From Bradyrhizobium tropiciagri (GTDB lineage Bacteria > Pseudomonadota > Alphaproteobacteria > Rhizobiales > Xanthobacteraceae): a stretch of DNA of 64,000 nucleotides. The position numbers and the translations under genes are program-made. The stretch is from positions 62,001 to 126,000 of the forward strand of contig NZ_JAFCKH010000006.1 of assembly GCF_018130505.1 (NCBI RefSeq), given 5' to 3'. The notes below the pieces were generated by a model, which ran no database searches, was not told the DNA's origin, and worked only from the letters and a program-made list of their open reading frames with translations. Positions 1-8,275 of this stretch are shown one piece after another (position 1 is the stretch's first letter; every line of letters starts with the position of its first letter).

Positions 1-932
1 GGCGGCGCGCTGTCGGGACGAAAACCGGTCCAGTCGGCGACCCAGTCCGGCGCGTCGCGCAGGAACGGCTTGGTGCCGAACGCGTCGGGCAGGGCGATCA
101 AGAGGTTGCCGCCATAGGTGTGGCGCCACTGGTCGAGGATGCGGTAAGGCGCCCAGCGCAGCTCCTCGTCCGAATTGGCGAGCGCCGCGGCCACCATCGG
201 CAACTCATGCGCGTTGGTGCCGATCGCTTCGAGGTCGTTGTCCATCGCCAGCAGCACGTTCGATGTTCCGGTGAAGGACGGGCCGAGGCCTTCCTTCACC
301 GCCTCGACGCACCAGCGCTGCCAGAGGAAGCCGTGGCGGCGGCGCGTGCCGAAATCCGACAGCCGCAGCCCGTCGAGCCTGCGCAGCCGCTCGACCTTGG
401 CCCACAGCTTGGCCTTGGCACGGGCATAGAGCACGTCGAGCGCGAAGCGGCCGTACTCCTTGGTCGCCGCGCGCGATCGCAGCTCGTTGAGGATCGCGAG
501 CGCCGGGATCTCCCACATCGTGGTGTGGGTCCACGGCCCGTGGAAGTGCAGCTCATACTGGCCGTCGACCTTGTGCAGCTCGTATTCGGGCAGGCGGAAG
601 GTCGAGAGCCAGTTGATGAAATCCGGCGAGAACATCTGGGTCTTGCCGTAGAACGTGTTGCCGGCGAGCCAGATCAATTCCTTCTTGGAAAAGCGGATGG
701 TGCGGGCGTGGTCGAGCTGGGCGCGCAGCTCGCCCTCATCGATGACCTCGGCGAGCTTGATATGGGTCGACCGGTTGATCACCGAAAAGGTCGTGCGGGT
801 GTCCGGATAGCATTCCCGGATCATCTGCTGCATCAACAGCTTGTAGAAATCGGTGTCGAGCAGGCTGCGCACGATCGGGTCGAGCCGCCAGCCGTGGTTG
901 TAGGTCCGGGTTGCAATATCTGTGACCGTCAT
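1..932 (-). CDS. pncB: Nicotinate phosphoribosyltransferase (3' end cut by window edge)
   Basis: First enzyme of the Preiss-Handler NAD salvage route: nicotinate + PRPP (+ATP) to nicotinate mononucleotide, in the cytosol. I translated it from the reverse strand: 310 of roughly 430 residues are present and the C-terminus lies beyond base 1. The N-terminal [11 protein letters not shown] (res 27-37), FGTRRR (194-199), TGTSNVLLA (221-229) and GTNAHE (238-243) are PncB family motifs. His242 aligns by eye with the histidine that is phosphorylated in the Salmonella enzyme. The ATG at 932 follows the nicB stop by 61 bases on the same strand, so it may be the last gene of a nicA-nicB-pncB transcript. 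That would put nicotinate salvage and nicotinate breakdown under one promoter. The family call is firm; the operon link is inferred. Confidence 0.93.
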   Translation of the reverse strand, partial: MTVTDIATRTYNHGWRLDPIVRSLLDTDFYKLLMQQMIRECYPDTRTTFSVINRSTHIKLAEVIDEGELRAQLDHARTIRFSKKELIWLAGNTFYGKTQMFSPDFINWLSTFRLPEYELHKVDGQYELHFHGPWTHTTMWEIPALAILNELRSRAATKEYGRFALDVLYARAKAKLWAKVERLRRLDGLRLSDFGTRRRHGFLWQRWCVEAVKEGLGPSFTGTSNVLLAMDNDLEAIGTNAHELPMVAAALANSDEELRWAPYRILDQWRHTYGGNLLIALPDAFGTKPFLRDAPDWVADWTGFRPDSAP

Positions 933-993
933 GCGGGAACCTTAGCCTGCCGGACGCCGCCCGCCCAGTGGGGTATTGGCGGAACATGGCAGG

Positions 994-3900
994 TCAGCGC
1001 GCTATGGTCTGCCGGATACGGCCCACCGTCTCCGCGACGCCGGTCCATTCGGGCTTGTCAGGGGCAAACTGCCGCCGCAGGAAGCCGACCAGCTCGGCGA
1101 CCTGGCCGTCGCTCATGCTGTCCTTGAAGGCAGGCATATAGCCGAGATCGGTGACCGCCGGCCTGGCGATGCCGTGCAGGATCACCTGGATCAGATTGTC
1201 GGGCAGATCGCTGTGCAGGTTGCTGTTCAGCGCCAGCGACGGCCGGCTGCCGAACAGCGGCGGGCCGCCGACTTCGTGGCAGACCGCACAGGCGCCCTGA
1301 TAGATCCGCCCGCCCGTCGAAGGCGCGGTGGTCACAGTGGTGGCGGCTTCGAGCTTGGCGGCGAGGGCGTCGTGAGCCGGTTGATCGGCGGCCTCGTTGA
1401 ACGAGGCAAGATAGACCGCCATCGCGCGGATGTCCTGATCGGGCAGCGCGGCGAGCTCCTTCACCACCGGCGCCATCGGCCCGGCGGCGACGCCGTGCAG
1501 ACGGGACTCGCCGGTGCGCAAGTATGCGTAGAGCTCATCCTCGCTCCAGGGAATCGGCGCCCTCGACAGCGAGGTCAGCGCCGGCGCCTCCCAGCCTTCG
1601 GCAAGGCCGCCGGCGAGATAGGCGCTCTGCCGCTCGGCGCCGAGCGCATTGCGCGGCGAGTGGCAGGCGCTGCAATGGCCGAGGCCTTCGATCAGATAGG
1701 CGCCGCGATTCCAGACCTCCGATCGGGTTGGATCGGGTTGGAACGTGCTCGGTTGGTGGAACAGCGCATTCCAGCCGGCAAGTAGCGGACGCAGATTGAA
1801 TGGAAAGGCGAGCGCGTTCGGCGGCGTCTCGGCGCGCATCGGTGTCTGCGCCATCAGATGGGCGTAGAGCGCCTGCATGTCGGCGTCGCTGGCCTTGGCA
1901 AAATGCGTGTAGGGAAACGCCGGATAAAGATGGCGTCCGTCGCGATGGATACCTTCGCGCATCGCGCGCTCGAAGGCGGGATAGGACCAGGCGCCGATGC
2001 CGGTGTCGACGTCGGGCGTGATGTTGGTCGCGTAGATCGTGCCGAACGGCGTCTCGAGCGGGCGTCCTCCGGCATTCAGGACGCCGCCATCAGCGGTGTG
2101 GCAGACGGCACAGGCACCGAGCGCCGCAAGCTCCTTGCCGCGCGCGATCGTCGCGGCGGAAAAGACTGACGCATCCGGCCGGGTGATCGGCGCGATCGCG
2201 CGCCAGGGCAACACCGCCGCGCCGATGCCGATCGCGGCTGCACAAAGCGCTGCGATGCCGGCGATTACGCCGCCGCGTTTGACGAACGGATTTTGCCATT
2301 TGTTGAGCTGAACCGGCGCGGCAGGCGGCGGAAGCGGGACAGGCGTCGCGGGCTGCTCGCCGCGCAATCCCTTGAGGATGCGTTCCGGCGTGAACGGCAA
2401 TTCGCGGAAGCGTACGCCGGTCGCATCATAGATCGCGTTGGCGATCGCGGCGGCGCTCGGCACCGAGGCGGACTCGCCGACGCCGAGCGGCGGCTGGTCC
2501 TGCCGCGGGAGCATCAAGACGTCGATCTTGGGGAGATCGGGGAATTTGATGATGGGGTAGGCGCCCCATTCCCGCGCCGTTACCGCGCCGCGCTCGAAGG
2601 AGACTTCCTCCATCAGTGCGCGGCTGGTCGACTGGATGACGTTGCCCTCGATCTGGTGCCGCACGCCCTCCGGATTGATCATCAAACCGGAATCCTGCCC
2701 GGCGACGACCCGCGTGACGCTGACGTCGCCGGTCGCCTTGTTCACGGCGACGTCGGCGATCCAGGCCGACCATGCCGCGCCATAGCCTGGAAACTTGCTA
2801 TGCACATAGAGCGCATAGGCAAAGCCGCGGCCGCGCACGATATCGCCGTCCGCTTCAGGCTCCTGCCGCACCGGGCGCGGCGTCCAGCCGGCGCGTTCGG
2901 CGACCGCGTTGACGAGGTCGATCGCGCGCTTGTCCTTCAGATAGCGCAGCCGGTATTCGATCGGGTCGACCTCGGCCTCCGCGGCGAGTTCGTCGATGTA
3001 GGATTCATGGGCAAAGCTGTTCGGCAGCGCCGAGACGCCGCGAAACCACGACGCGCGCACGATCGGCGGCATGTCGTTGGCGACGACGCGCAGGTTCTCG
3101 TAGTCGTAGGGCGGGATCGCGGTGCGGTCGCCCATCTCGAACACGGCCGGCGTCGGTGCGATCCGTCCGGTCAGCAGCAGAGCCAGCGTCGGTGCGCCGT
3201 TGGAAGGATAACGCGTGGCAAAGTCGTAACCGGCGATGCTGCCGTCCGCGTTGAGTCCGCCATTGACGTCCATCAATTGCGCGGTGCCTTTCGGCTCCCA
3301 GGCATGTTCCTGCTCGCGCGTAAGCTGGACGCGGACGGGACGGCCGACCGCGCGCGACAGCAGCAGCGCATCGGCAGAGACGTCGTCGGCGCAGTTGCGG
3401 CCGTAGCAGCCGGCGGCCTCCATCCTGATGACGTCGATCTCGGATTCGGGCCGCTCGATCAGCAGCGCGAGATCGCCGCGCAGGATGTGCGGGTTCTGCG
3501 TGCCGGACCAGACCCGGATCGCACCATCGCTGTAATCGGCGACCGCACAGGACGGGCCGATCGAGCCGTGCATCTGGTACGGCCAGACATAAGTCCGCTG
3601 CATCGGTTTGGCAGCATTCCTGATCGCAGCGTCGACGTCACCCCTGTCGATCAGTTCCCGTGGCGTCGACGGATTGGCGCGCAGCGCCTTTTCGATGTCG
3701 GCGAGATCGGTCAGCGCCGGGCCCGGCTTCCACGTCACCTTGAGCTGCACGGCGGCCTTGATCGCATTCTCCTCGCGCTCAGCGACCACACCGATGAAGT
3801 CGCCGATCCGCACCACCGCGACGAGGCCGGGGATGTCGCGCACCGAGGCCTCATCGACCGCGATCAGGCTGGTGCCGACGAACGGGCCGGCATCGACGCC

Positions 3901-4527
3901 GGCATAGGGCGGGCGGATGACGCGGCCGTGCAGCATGCCGGGAACACGGACGTCGTGGACGTAGACGAGTTCGCCGGTTGCCTTCGCCGGCAGATCGACG
4001 CGCGGCACCGATCTGCCGACGATGGAATAGGCGTTCACGTCCTTGACGGAAACGTCGTCGGTCAGCTCGAGCCGGATGGTCTCGTCCGCGATCAACTCGC
4101 CATAGCTGATGCTGCAGTTGTCGTGACCACGGATCAGGCCGTCCTCGATGCTGAGATCATCGACCGGCAGTTCAAGGCGCTCGGCAGCGCGTGCGATCAG
4201 AAAATGCCGCGCCTGCGCCGCGGCCTTGCGCAGCGGCACGGCGGTGATCTGGATCGTCTCGCTCGCGATCGTCGCGCCCTGGTTCGGCACCACGGCGGTG
4301 TCGCCGAGGATCACGACGACACGCGCAAAGGAGACGTCGAGCTCCTCGGCGACGATCTGGCCTAGCGCGGTGCGGATGCCGGTGCCGAGATCGACATGGC
4401 CATTATAGGCATTGACGTTGCCGTCGGCTTGGATCGCGATGAAGGTCTCGAACTCACCCTCCGCGCCCAGCACCGCGGGGCGGACGATCGACAGCGAGCC
4501 GCGCTTGCCTTGCTCCGAACCCGCCAT
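994..4527 (-). CDS. nicB: Nicotinate dehydrogenase large subunit: molybdopterin domain fused to three-haem cytochrome c domain
   Basis: Large subunit of a xanthine-dehydrogenase-family hydroxylase, expected to convert nicotinate to 6-hydroxynicotinate and pass electrons to its own cytochrome c domain. The 1177 residues match the NicB architecture and size of Pseudomonas putida (about 1190). An N-terminal molybdopterin-binding half ends near the GVGESA motif (about res 685, catalytic Glu). One hydrophobic segment follows (about 750-772), then three CXXCH haem sites: CAVCH near 806, CSACH near 952 and CAVCH near 1080. No FAD subunit is encoded nearby, as expected when the cytochrome domain takes the electrons. 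The ATG at 4527 shares its A with the TGA of nicA, indicating translational coupling; the open frame further upstream only runs through nicA. The substrate is inferred from neighbours (pncB, hydroxynicotinate reductase, enamidase). Related enzymes act on other N-heterocycles or aldehydes. Confidence 0.85.
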   Translation of the reverse strand: MAGSEQGKRGSLSIVRPAVLGAEGEFETFIAIQADGNVNAYNGHVDLGTGIRTALGQIVAEELDVSFARVVVILGDTAVVPNQGATIASETIQITAVPLRKAAAQARHFLIARAAERLELPVDDLSIEDGLIRGHDNCSISYGELIADETIRLELTDDVSVKDVNAYSIVGRSVPRVDLPAKATGELVYVHDVRVPGMLHGRVIRPPYAGVDAGPFVGTSLIAVDEASVRDIPGLVAVVRIGDFIGVVAEREENAIKAAVQLKVTWKPGPALTDLADIEKALRANPSTPRELIDRGDVDAAIRNAAKPMQRTYVWPYQMHGSIGPSCAVADYSDGAIRVWSGTQNPHILRGDLALLIERPESEIDVIRMEAAGCYGRNCADDVSADALLLSRAVGRPVRVQLTREQEHAWEPKGTAQLMDVNGGLNADGSIAGYDFATRYPSNGAPTLALLLTGRIAPTPAVFEMGDRTAIPPYDYENLRVVANDMPPIVRASWFRGVSALPNSFAHESYIDELAAEAEVDPIEYRLRYLKDKRAIDLVNAVAERAGWTPRPVRQEPEADGDIVRGRGFAYALYVHSKFPGYGAAWSAWIADVAVNKATGDVSVTRVVAGQDSGLMINPEGVRHQIEGNVIQSTSRALMEEVSFERGAVTAREWGAYPIIKFPDLPKIDVLMLPRQDQPPLGVGESASVPSAAAIANAIYDATGVRFRELPFTPERILKGLRGEQPATPVPLPPPAAPVQLNKWQNPFVKRGGVIAGIAALCAAAIGIGAAVLPWRAIAPITRPDASVFSAATIARGKELAALGACAVCHTADGGVLNAGGRPLETPFGTIYATNITPDVDTGIGAWSYPAFERAMREGIHRDGRHLYPAFPYTHFAKASDADMQALYAHLMAQTPMRAETPPNALAFPFNLRPLLAGWNALFHQPSTFQPDPTRSEVWNRGAYLIEGLGHCSACHSPRNALGAERQSAYLAGGLAEGWEAPALTSLSRAPIPWSEDELYAYLRTGESRLHGVAAGPMAPVVKELAALPDQDIRAMAVYLASFNEAADQPAHDALAAKLEAATTVTTAPSTGGRIYQGACAVCHEVGGPPLFGSRPSLALNSNLHSDLPDNLIQVILHGIARPAVTDLGYMPAFKDSMSDGQVAELVGFLRRQFAPDKPEWTGVAETVGRIRQTIAR

Positions 4528-4994
4528 CAATCGCGTGCCTCGAGCGCGTGGCCGGCAGCGCGCAACGCAGCGCGGATGATCTCGATATGCGCGCCGCAGC
4601 GGCACAGATTGTAGCGCAACGCCTCCAGCACCTCACGCTCGGACGGCACGGGGTTGCGCGCGAGCAGCGCCTTGGTGGTGATGATCATGCCGTTGAGGCA
4701 GTAGCCGCATTGCGCGGCATGCTCGCGGATGAAAGCGTCCTGCACCGGGTCGGGATGCCCGCGCGAGCCGAGGCCATCGAGCGTCACGATGTCGCGGTCT
4801 GCGCAGCCTTCGATCGGGATGACGCAGGAGCGCGCGGCGACGCCGTCGATCAGCACCGCGCAGGCGCCGCATTCGCCGAGGCCACAGCCGTATTTCGGTC
4901 CGTTGAGTTCGAGATCGTTGCGCAGCACGTAGAGCAATGCGGTGTCGGGAGCGGCGTCGACATCATGATTCCTGCCGTTCACGGTCAGGCGCAT
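4527..4994 (-). CDS. nicA: Nicotinate dehydrogenase small subunit, 2x[2Fe-2S]
   Basis: Iron-sulfur subunit that carries electrons from the molybdenum site of NicB. It has 155 residues, the usual size. The plant-type cluster cysteines are in CGLGECGAC (about res 40-48) with a further Cys near 60. The second cluster is formed by CGYC (about 100) and CRC (about 134). The start MRLTVNGRNHDV at 4994 is chosen because it opens the ferredoxin-like beta strand typical of the family; the longer frame to 5087 would run through the operator palindrome. It is first in the minus-strand operon nicA-nicB(-pncB), facing the hydroxynicotinate reductase operon across a 293-base divergent promoter. No signal peptide is visible. 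Function follows the NicA/IorA/CoxS family; the substrate is inferred from context. Confidence 0.87.
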   Translation of the reverse strand: MRLTVNGRNHDVDAAPDTALLYVLRNDLELNGPKYGCGLGECGACAVLIDGVAARSCVIPIEGCADRDIVTLDGLGSRGHPDPVQDAFIREHAAQCGYCLNGMIITTKALLARNPVPSEREVLEALRYNLCRCGAHIEIIRAALRAAGHALEARD

Positions 4995-5055
4995 CGCCCT
5001 GGTTCTCCCTCGTGTTTTGCGCTGCAATGTGAGCGTCGGATCGCCGGCGAGGATA

Positions 5056-5073
5056 ACGTTTGTATACAAACGT
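5056..5073. promoter_or_regulatory. Operator palindrome upstream of nicA (putative MarR site)
   Basis: A perfect 18-base palindrome, acgtttgtatacaaacgt, centred on GTATAC and lying 62 bases before the nicA start. The same GTATAC core with TTCG/TTTG arms recurs at 5211-5222 and twice at 20371-20403, always in divergent promoter regions of nicotinate genes. The size and symmetry fit a MarR dimer site, and a MarR gene closes the neighbouring operon. Which protein binds is inferred. Confidence 0.75.
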
Positions 5074-5206
5074 GCAAGCGGCGGCATGCCGCGCTGCAGC
5101 GCGTGCCCGCTTTATGAACAGGGCGGCTAGGCAAATGGACTATTATTCGGCAGCTGCGGCTTTTGACTGCGATGGCCGCTTGACAGCTTCCGGGTCCGCG
5201 CGCAGG

Positions 5207-5226
5207 ATCATTCGTATACGAACGAT
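5207..5226. promoter_or_regulatory. Operator palindrome upstream of hydroxynicotinate reductase operon
   Basis: A 20-base near-palindrome, atcattcgtatacgaacgat, with one mismatched pair and a perfect 12-base core ttcgtatacgaa. It lies 62-81 bases before the ATG at 5288. It shares the GTATAC centre and TTCG/CGAA arms with the other three sites in the locus. It probably controls the plus-strand operon that includes the MarR gene itself, which would give autoregulation. Confidence 0.75.
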
Positions 5227-5287
5227 ATCGCAGGCGGAGGGAAGCGCAGTATGATCGACCGCCGCCACAAGTCCAGGCTGGGTCACG

Positions 5288-6736
5288 ATGGCTGACACAA
5301 TGACCGTCGCCGCCGGCGACAAGATCCGCTGCGATGCCTGTCCGGTGATGTGCTACATCAAGCCGGGCGCGGCCGGCGCCTGCGACCGCTACGCCAATCA
5401 TGACGGCACGTTGGTGCGCGTCGATCCGCACGTCGTGCTGGAACGCACGGTGTCGCATGGCGGCAAGCTGGTGCCGTTCCAGGTGAGCGGCGACTGGGAC
5501 GGCAAGATCGTGCGTCAGCCCGACATCTTCGTCACCGCGATCGGAGCCGGAACCACCTATCCCGATTACAAGCCGGCGCCCTTCATCGTCTCCTCGGAGG
5601 TCGACGGCGTCGACATGGTCACCGTGGTGACCGAGGGCATTTTCTCCTATTGCGGCGTCAAGGTGAAGATCGACACCGACCGCTATCTCGGCCCCGAGAC
5701 CGCGACGGTGCGTGCCGACGGTGAGGCGGTCGGCCATGTCACCACCAGCGAATACGGCTCGCAGATGCTGTCGCTCGGCGGCGTGCATCATCTGACCGGC
5801 GGCTCGAAGAAGGAAGGCCGCGTCACCTGCGACACGCTGATGGATCTCTCCAACTGCAAGGCGGTGGAGCTGACCATCGACGGCGGCGCCACCGTCGTCG
5901 TGCAGGCCGGCAAGGCGCCGATCGTCAACAGCATCGCCGAAGAGCGGATGCGGGTCGGCTGCGGCTCGGCGACCATCGGCATGTTCGCCAAGCAGTGGCA
6001 CGGCAAGGTCGACGAGGTCGTCGTGGTCGACGACCACATCACCGGCGTGCTCAGCGAGCACCAGGCCGGCAAGCTGCTCGACATCGCCGACACCGGCATC
6101 AAGATGAAGGGCCGGCGTTCGACGCCCGGCCGCTACTTCCAGGTCGCCGAACCCGGCACCGGCTGGGGCGGCACCAACATCTCCGATCCGCTGTCGATCC
6201 TCGGCCCGTTCAATGCCAAGGAGGCGCGTCCCGGGCTGACCATGCTGATGGTCTCGACCACCGGTGAGCATGCGTCCTACTACGTGCTCGACGAGGCGCT
6301 GCGGCCGGTCGAGACCGAGATGCCGGCCGATCTCAGATTCTCGGTCGAGCGCATCCAGGAGAATTGCGAGCCTGCGCTGTGCACCGTGCTGTTCATGGGC
6401 GGTGCCGGCGGATCGCTGCGCGCAGGCGTCACCGACAATCCGGTGCGGCTGACGCGTTCGGTGAAGGACGCGCTGACGCGGGTGACCAGCGGCGGCGCGC
6501 CGGTCTATGTCTGGCCCGGCGGCGGCATCACCTTCATGGTCGATGTGACGCAGATGCCGGCCGGCGCCTTCGGCTATGTGCCGACGCCGGCGCTGGTGGC
6601 GCCGATCGAGTTCACGATGCGGCTGTCGGACTATGCGGCGCTCGGCGGCCACATGGACTATGTCCGGCCACTGTCCTCGCTGCGCGACAGCGCCGAGGTC
6701 CGGCCGATGCCCCATATGCCCGGGCGACGCGCATGA
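5288..6736 (+). CDS. hnr: 6-hydroxynicotinate reductase (iron-sulfur flavoprotein)
   Basis: Proposed to reduce 6-hydroxynicotinate to 1,4,5,6-tetrahydro-6-oxonicotinate using reduced ferredoxin (EC 1.3.7.1 chemistry, known from Eubacterium barkeri). The 482-residue protein opens with four cysteines at 15, 18, 22 and 32 (CDACPVMC, then GACD), a good [4Fe-4S] ligand set. Further cysteines occur in VGCGSATIG and ENCEPALC. No transmembrane segment or signal peptide is seen, so it should be cytosolic. It is first in an operon whose next two genes overlap or nearly overlap it, and it faces nicA. The enamidase and ferredoxin-NADP reductase that would act after and before it are encoded at 19.1-21.2 kb. 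The name rests on recalled family annotation plus this context; the enzymology is not visible from sequence alone. Confidence 0.75.
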   Translation: MADTMTVAAGDKIRCDACPVMCYIKPGAAGACDRYANHDGTLVRVDPHVVLERTVSHGGKLVPFQVSGDWDGKIVRQPDIFVTAIGAGTTYPDYKPAPFIVSSEVDGVDMVTVVTEGIFSYCGVKVKIDTDRYLGPETATVRADGEAVGHVTTSEYGSQMLSLGGVHHLTGGSKKEGRVTCDTLMDLSNCKAVELTIDGGATVVVQAGKAPIVNSIAEERMRVGCGSATIGMFAKQWHGKVDEVVVVDDHITGVLSEHQAGKLLDIADTGIKMKGRRSTPGRYFQVAEPGTGWGGTNISDPLSILGPFNAKEARPGLTMLMVSTTGEHASYYVLDEALRPVETEMPADLRFSVERIQENCEPALCTVLFMGGAGGSLRAGVTDNPVRLTRSVKDALTRVTSGGAPVYVWPGGGITFMVDVTQMPAGAFGYVPTPALVAPIEFTMRLSDYAALGGHMDYVRPLSSLRDSAEVRPMPHMPGRRA

Positions 6737-7641
6737 GGCGGCTCCCGCAAATCGCGCTTCTTCCCGACGGCAAGCGGCTGCATTTGCAGGACGGTCCCAT
6801 TGATCTGGTCATCGAGGCGAAGGGCAGGGATGCCGATATCAGCGCCGCCTATCGGGCGGCGGCGGAGCGCTTCACCGGTCTGCTGGATGAACTCTGCGCG
6901 GAGCTGTCTCTGCTGCGCAGTGCGGCCGATCCGGGTCGCTGTGCGCTGAGCGGCGTGGTAGCGCGGCGCATGCATGCCGCGGTCGCACCGTTTGCCGCCG
7001 ATTGCTTCATCACGCCGATGGCGGCGGTGGCGGGTTCGGTCGCCGAGGAAATCCTTGGCGCGATGTTGCGAGCGGCGACGCTCGACCGGGCCTATGTCAA
7101 CAATGGCGGCGATATCGCGCTGCATCTTGCCGGTAGCGAGCAGTTCAGCGTCGGCCTGATGGACCGGCCGGATCGCCATGGCGTGATGCGCACGACGACC
7201 GTCGATGCCGACATGCCGGTCCGAGGCATTGCGACCAGCGGTCGCCATGGCCGCAGTTTCTCCCTCGGCATTGCCGACGCCGTCACCGTGCTGGCGCGCA
7301 CCGCGGCGCAGGCGGATGCCGCGGCGACCGTGGTCGCCAATGCGGTCGATCTGCCCGGTCATGCCGCGATCCTTCGTGTTCCCGCCAACGAATTGCAGCC
7401 GGACAGCGATCTCGGCGCGCGGCTGGTGACGCGCGACGTCGGGCCGCTGGCGGAACAGGAGATCGAGCAGGCGCTTGACGCGGGGGTGGCGCGGGCGCGC
7501 GTTCTCCTGATGTCGGGATTGATCGAGGGCGCGGCATTGCGTCTACTGGGCGAAACGCGGCTGGTCTGTGCAATTGGGCGCGAGGCGCCGGCATCGCACG
7601 CGTTTCAAGAACGAACGATACAAAACATGCTGCAGGCATGA
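6733..7641 (+). CDS. UPF0280 family protein (ApbE-like fold)
   Basis: A 302-residue cytosolic-looking protein of a family without assigned function. It contains FITPMAAVAGSVAEEI (res 92-107) and YVNNGGDIAL (121-130). The second resembles the NxGGD motif of ApbE, the FMN transferase that attaches flavin to target proteins, and UPF0280 belongs to the ApbE-like superfamily. Unlike ApbE it has no lipoprotein signal. Its ATG lies inside the hnr stop (ATGA overlap), so the two are translationally coupled. A role in flavin insertion or maturation of the reductase is a reasonable inference but unproven. A direct catalytic step in the pathway is the alternative. Confidence 0.8.
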   Translation: MRRLPQIALLPDGKRLHLQDGPIDLVIEAKGRDADISAAYRAAAERFTGLLDELCAELSLLRSAADPGRCALSGVVARRMHAAVAPFAADCFITPMAAVAGSVAEEILGAMLRAATLDRAYVNNGGDIALHLAGSEQFSVGLMDRPDRHGVMRTTTVDADMPVRGIATSGRHGRSFSLGIADAVTVLARTAAQADAAATVVANAVDLPGHAAILRVPANELQPDSDLGARLVTRDVGPLAEQEIEQALDAGVARARVLLMSGLIEGAALRLLGETRLVCAIGREAPASHAFQERTIQNMLQA

Positions 7642-7661
7642 CCGGGAGCGAGGCTGAAACG

Positions 7662-8246
7662 ATGAGCGCCGTCATTCGCAAGATCGTCACCGTGGTCGAG
7701 GAGACCCATCTGGAGATGGGCAAGACCATTACGCCTCCGACCCGCCGGGCGGCCGCGATCGCCGTGATCGAGAATCCGTTCGCCGGCCGGTATGTCGAGG
7801 ATCTCTCGCCGCTGATCGCGATCGGTGAGGAACTCGGCGACTTGCTGTCGAAGCGGGCCGTGGCCGCGCTCGGCATCGACGGCGCCAGCGCGCATTCCTA
7901 CGGCAAGGCCGCTGCGGTCGGCGAAAACGGCGAGCTGGAGCACGCGGCCGCGATCCTGCATCCGAAGATGGGCGCTCCGGTGCGCAAGGTGCTGAGCAAG
8001 GGCGCCGCGCTGATTCCCTCGTCGAAGAAGCGCTCGGGACCCGGCACCACGCTGGACATTCCGCTCGGGCACAAGGATGCGGCGTTCGTGCGCAGTCATT
8101 TCGACGGCATGGAGGTGCAGATCAACGATGCGCCGCGCGCCAACGAGATCATGGTCGCGGTCGCAGTGACCGACAGTGGCCGGCCGCTGCCGCGGGTCGG
8201 CGGGCTGACGGTGAACGAAATCAAGGGCGAAGACGGATTGCGATAA
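7662..8246 (+). CDS. DUF1185 / amino acid synthesis family protein (PF06684-type)
   Basis: A 194-residue soluble protein (ISAVIRKIVTVVEETHLEMG-type N-terminus, starting MSAVIRK) of the family named 'amino acid synthesis', whose biochemical role is unclear. It has a Gly/Lys-rich stretch, SSKKRSGPGTTLDIPLGHKD, near res 129-148 and a conserved-looking NDAPRANEIMVAVAV near 161-175. The start at 7662 is preferred because GGGAGCGAGG lies about 10 bases upstream. An alternative ATG at 7638 overlaps the UPF0280 stop but has no Shine-Dalgarno sequence. It sits between the reductase genes and the importer in one operon, so it probably acts in the same pathway, perhaps on a ring or open-chain intermediate. 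No function is assigned. Confidence 0.75.
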   Translation: MSAVIRKIVTVVEETHLEMGKTITPPTRRAAAIAVIENPFAGRYVEDLSPLIAIGEELGDLLSKRAVAALGIDGASAHSYGKAAAVGENGELEHAAAILHPKMGAPVRKVLSKGAALIPSSKKRSGPGTTLDIPLGHKDAAFVRSHFDGMEVQINDAPRANEIMVAVAVTDSGRPLPRVGGLTVNEIKGEDGLR

Positions 8247-8275
8247 TCTCTTTGTAGGACAACTGGAGGTACGGG

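Noticed and set aside
120-1127. 335-residue plus-strand frame
   Set aside because: Antisense to pncB, whose reverse-strand translation matches a well-known enzyme. The plus-strand product is Arg/Val/Asp-rich with no domain, typical of antisense frames in high-GC DNA.
2293-4365. 690-residue plus-strand frame antisense to nicB
   Set aside because: Composition (RRGRRRK, DRDQAGADERAG) is the antisense shadow of a highly biased codon pattern. nicB has clear molybdopterin and haem motifs.
4985-6715. 576-residue minus-strand frame
   Set aside because: Antisense to hydroxynicotinate reductase and runs through the operator region; no recognisable fold.
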